Below, piece after piece: positions 5,513-6,665 of a stretch of DNA of 6,665 bases (within the stretch, counting starts at the first letter, position 1; each line of letters begins with the position of its first letter). Source of the DNA: an uncultured Clostridia bacterium (GTDB taxonomy: Bacteria > Bacillota > Clostridia > Christensenellales > Aristaeellaceae). A program made the position numbers and the translations under genes. A model generated the notes under the pieces. That model saw only the letters and a program-made list of their open reading frames with translations, was not told the origin of the DNA and did no database searches. The stretch lies in the NCBI GenBank assembly GCA_945877525.1, contig CAMDVP010000170.1, positions 1 through 6,665 on the forward strand, read 5' to 3'.

Positions 5513-5848
5513 ATGTACGCAGATCGCATCCGTTTTTATCGCCAGAGGCAGGGGCTGTCCCAGCAGGCGCTGGGGGAGATGCTGGGGGTTTCCGCCACGG
5601 CGGTGCACAAGTGGGAGCATGGCCAGTCCCAACCGGATATAGCCGCCCTGCAGCGCATGTCCGTCCTATTCGGTGTGTCCATTGACGAATTGTGCGATCA
5701 TCAGCCACCGAAGGTGCGGGAGGATGAAAACGTGGTGGTGATGACCCGTGCCTTTCGCCAGCTGACGCCGGAGGAGCAGGAAAAATACCTGGCGGTGGGC
5801 CGTGCGCTGTTTGCGCATGCCTTCGGCAAGGGAGGAAACGAGAAGTGA
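5513..5848 (+). CDS. XRE-family phage repressor (ImmR/Xre-like)
   Basis: The 111-residue product begins with a Cro/CI-type helix-turn-helix domain (residues about 4-60); the core is LSQQALGEMLGVSATAVHKW, followed by EHGQSQPD. A short linker leads to a C-terminal helical part with LTPEEQEKYLAVGRALF (residues 84-100). This short two-part form, with no LexA-like peptidase domain, is typical of repressors inactivated by a partner ImmA protease, such as ImmR of ICEBs1. The start at 5513 has AGGAGGTG at 5499-5506; an upstream in-frame TTG at 5435 lies inside the operator array and is not used. The gene overlaps the peptidase gene by four bases (GTGA). It should bind the four operators at 5401-5488, holding the leftward operon off and tuning itself. 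Confidence 0.88.
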   Translation: MYADRIRFYRQRQGLSQQALGEMLGVSATAVHKWEHGQSQPDIAALQRMSVLFGVSIDELCDHQPPKVREDENVVVMTRAFRQLTPEEQEKYLAVGRALFAHAFGKGGNEK

Positions 5849-6435
5849 CCCGTCAGCCTGACCTTGACCGTGCGGCGGAAATGGCCTGCCGCGCGCTGGT
5901 GCGCATGAACAGCAGGGAATTGCCCGTGCGCCCCCTGGCAATCCTGCGCCGCTGCCGCTGCACGGCGGTGTTTACCTATGAGGAGGCGGCTGAGCACCTG
6001 GACATGTCCCCGGAGGAATTTGCCCGCCGCTGCTACGGGGCGGACGCATTTACCGTCCGCGGAGGCGATACGCCGTGCTATGTGGTCTGCTATCGAAACG
6101 GGGGAAATCCCGCCCGGCTGAACTTCACCCTCGCGCATGAGCTGGGGCATATCCTGCTTGGACATCGGGAAAACGCGGCGGCGGAGGAGGCGGAGGCCGA
6201 TTGCTTTGCGCAGCAGCTGCTGTGTCCGGCACCGGTTCTTTGCCGTTTGGCCGAGACAGCACCCCTGACGCCGGAGCGGGTGGCTGCGGCCTGTTATGTG
6301 TCCATGGATGCTGCCCGGGCGCGGCTGGCAGCAGCGTCACGGCGGGTGGATCAGGTGCTGATGGCGCAAATGGAGCAGCTGTACGCAGGACCGCTGCGGG
6401 AATTGCCGCCGGTAGGTTTGTGGAAAAGCTCGTAA
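5845..6435 (+). CDS. immA: ImmA/IrrE-type metallopeptidase (M78)
   Basis: The 196-residue product has the zinc-protease motif HELGH at residues 98-102 within FTLAHELGHILLGH. The downstream EADCFAQQLLCP (residues 117-128) supplies the third metal ligand, probably Glu117. This is the M78 family, whose members cut XRE-type repressors after DNA damage or other signals and so release phage or ICE genes. The gene follows the repressor with a GTG start overlapping its stop (5845-5848) and GGAGG at 5831-5835. A shared transcript and a repressor-antirepressor pair are therefore very likely. The N-terminal 90 residues match the usual leading domain and the C-terminal 65 residues are helical. The catalytic residues are complete. 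Confidence 0.92.
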   Translation: MTRQPDLDRAAEMACRALVRMNSRELPVRPLAILRRCRCTAVFTYEEAAEHLDMSPEEFARRCYGADAFTVRGGDTPCYVVCYRNGGNPARLNFTLAHELGHILLGHRENAAAEEAEADCFAQQLLCPAPVLCRLAETAPLTPERVAAACYVSMDAARARLAAASRRVDQVLMAQMEQLYAGPLRELPPVGLWKSS

Positions 6436-6545
6436 AGTCCGACAGGTACACGAACGAAAGAAGAGAATGATTTCGACAAATCATGGGAAAATCCGAACAA
6501 ATTCTGATGTCCCGTTCAACACGATTCGTATTTTACAAAAGTATT
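6436..6545. other. A+T-rich intergenic stretch with inverted repeats
   Basis: Base composition drops from clearly G+C-rich to A+T-rich right after the peptidase gene. ATGATTT (6467-6473) pairs perfectly with AAATCAT (6478-6484) across a CGAC loop, but no T-tract follows. AAAATCCGAA (6488-6497) and TTCGTATTTT (6525-6534) form an imperfect stem that ends in TTTT and could be a weak terminator for the rightward operon. No gene is visible on either strand. The stretch could hold an attachment site or the border with host DNA, but the partner site is not in the window. Confidence 0.45.
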
Positions 6546-6605
6546 GCAAAAACGCAAAAAACTTTGCAAAAAGGTGTTGACAAATTCAAAGGGCTTTGAT
6601 ATTAT
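6546..6605 (+). promoter_or_regulatory. Strong promoter with phased A-tracts (rRNA-type)
   Basis: TTGACA (6577-6582) and TATTAT (6600-6605) are 17 bases apart, a consensus -35 and a one-mismatch -10. Three A-tracts headed by GC (6546-6552, 6554-6561, 6566-6572) lie just above the -35 at roughly helical spacing, as in an UP element or bent promoter DNA. Such promoters are typical of rRNA operons and of some strong mobile-element transcripts. The start point should be near 6612. Confidence 0.78.
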
Positions 6606-6611
6606 ATATGA

Positions 6612-6665
6612 GCGCCTTGCGGGAGACCGGGAGAGAGGGGCGCGAATGAACCTTGAAAACGATAC
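6612..6665 (+). other. Transcript leader: hairpin and boxA-like motif (cut by window end)
   Basis: GCGCC (6612-6616) pairs with GGCGC (6639-6643), extended by two G-U pairs, and forms a hairpin at the expected 5' end of the RNA. The segment GAACCTTGAAAAC (6648-6660) follows and resembles the boxA antitermination sequence found before 16S and 23S rRNA genes in Firmicutes (CTTTGAAAAC-type). An rRNA leader is the favoured reading. An ATG at 6646-6648 with purine-rich sequence upstream could instead begin a protein (MNLEND...), and some Clostridial mobile elements carry a similar leader. The window ends too early to decide. Confidence 0.5.

Noticed and set aside
6494..6517. GAAC...GTTC as a third LexA box
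   Set aside because: The half-sites are 15 bases apart instead of 4, so LexA would not be expected to bind.
6541..6572. Repeated GCAAAAA units as a CRISPR or iteron array
   Set aside because: There are only three short units with uneven 8- and 12-base spacing, directly above a -35 box. A-tract promoter DNA explains them better.

Overview
The window is a compact, G+C-rich prophage-type DNA packaging and capsid module. It most likely comes from a high-G+C Firmicute of the Clostridia; this is inferred from strong AAAGGAGG-type ribosome binding sites, Bacillus-type LexA boxes and the protein families present, not from a marker gene. Coding is dense, with overlapping stops and starts, and the proteins are typical of temperate siphophage or podophage heads.

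Layout. Positions 1-148 are non-coding and hold several hairpins, including an excellent bidirectional intrinsic terminator (75-104). The leftward (-) operon then reads, in transcription order from 5363 down to 149: a small helix-turn-helix late-regulator or sigma-like protein (4956-5363), a short small terminase subunit (4544-4843), the large terminase (3313-4563), an SPP1-type portal (1942-3300), an HK97 gp10-like protein (1592-1945), a GP20-type scaffold (956-1552) and a P22-coat-like major capsid protein (149-955). The terminator lies directly downstream. Reading rightward (+) from the divergent control region are an XRE-type repressor (5513-5848) and an ImmA/IrrE-type metallopeptidase (5845-6435). 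The last 230 bases are A+T-rich and carry a strong promoter with phased A-tracts, then a hairpin and a boxA-like motif. This looks like the start of an rRNA-type leader, or of a leader that imitates one.

Control. The 149 bases between the two divergent genes hold a near-perfect leftward promoter (TTGACA-17-TATGAT), a rightward promoter (TTGATT-17-TATACT), four 13-bp operators of the form YAACY-N3-RGTTR placed over both promoters, and a LexA/SOS box just downstream of the leftward start point. A second LexA box sits at the same relative place below a second, extended -10 promoter in front of the small terminase gene. The structural operon therefore appears to be under two layers of control: the phage repressor, presumably removed with the help of ImmA, and host LexA directly.

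Biology. A repressor-ImmA pair set directly against sigma-like, terminase, portal and capsid genes, with no replication or integration genes between them, recalls the control end of the Bacillus subtilis PBSX element. A small terminase without its usual N-terminal DNA-binding domain, plus SOS boxes on the packaging operon, make a PBSX-like or gene-transfer-agent-like particle, or a capsid-forming satellite, a reasonable hypothesis. The window shows no integrase, replication, tail or lysis gene, but it is too short to show that the element lacks them.
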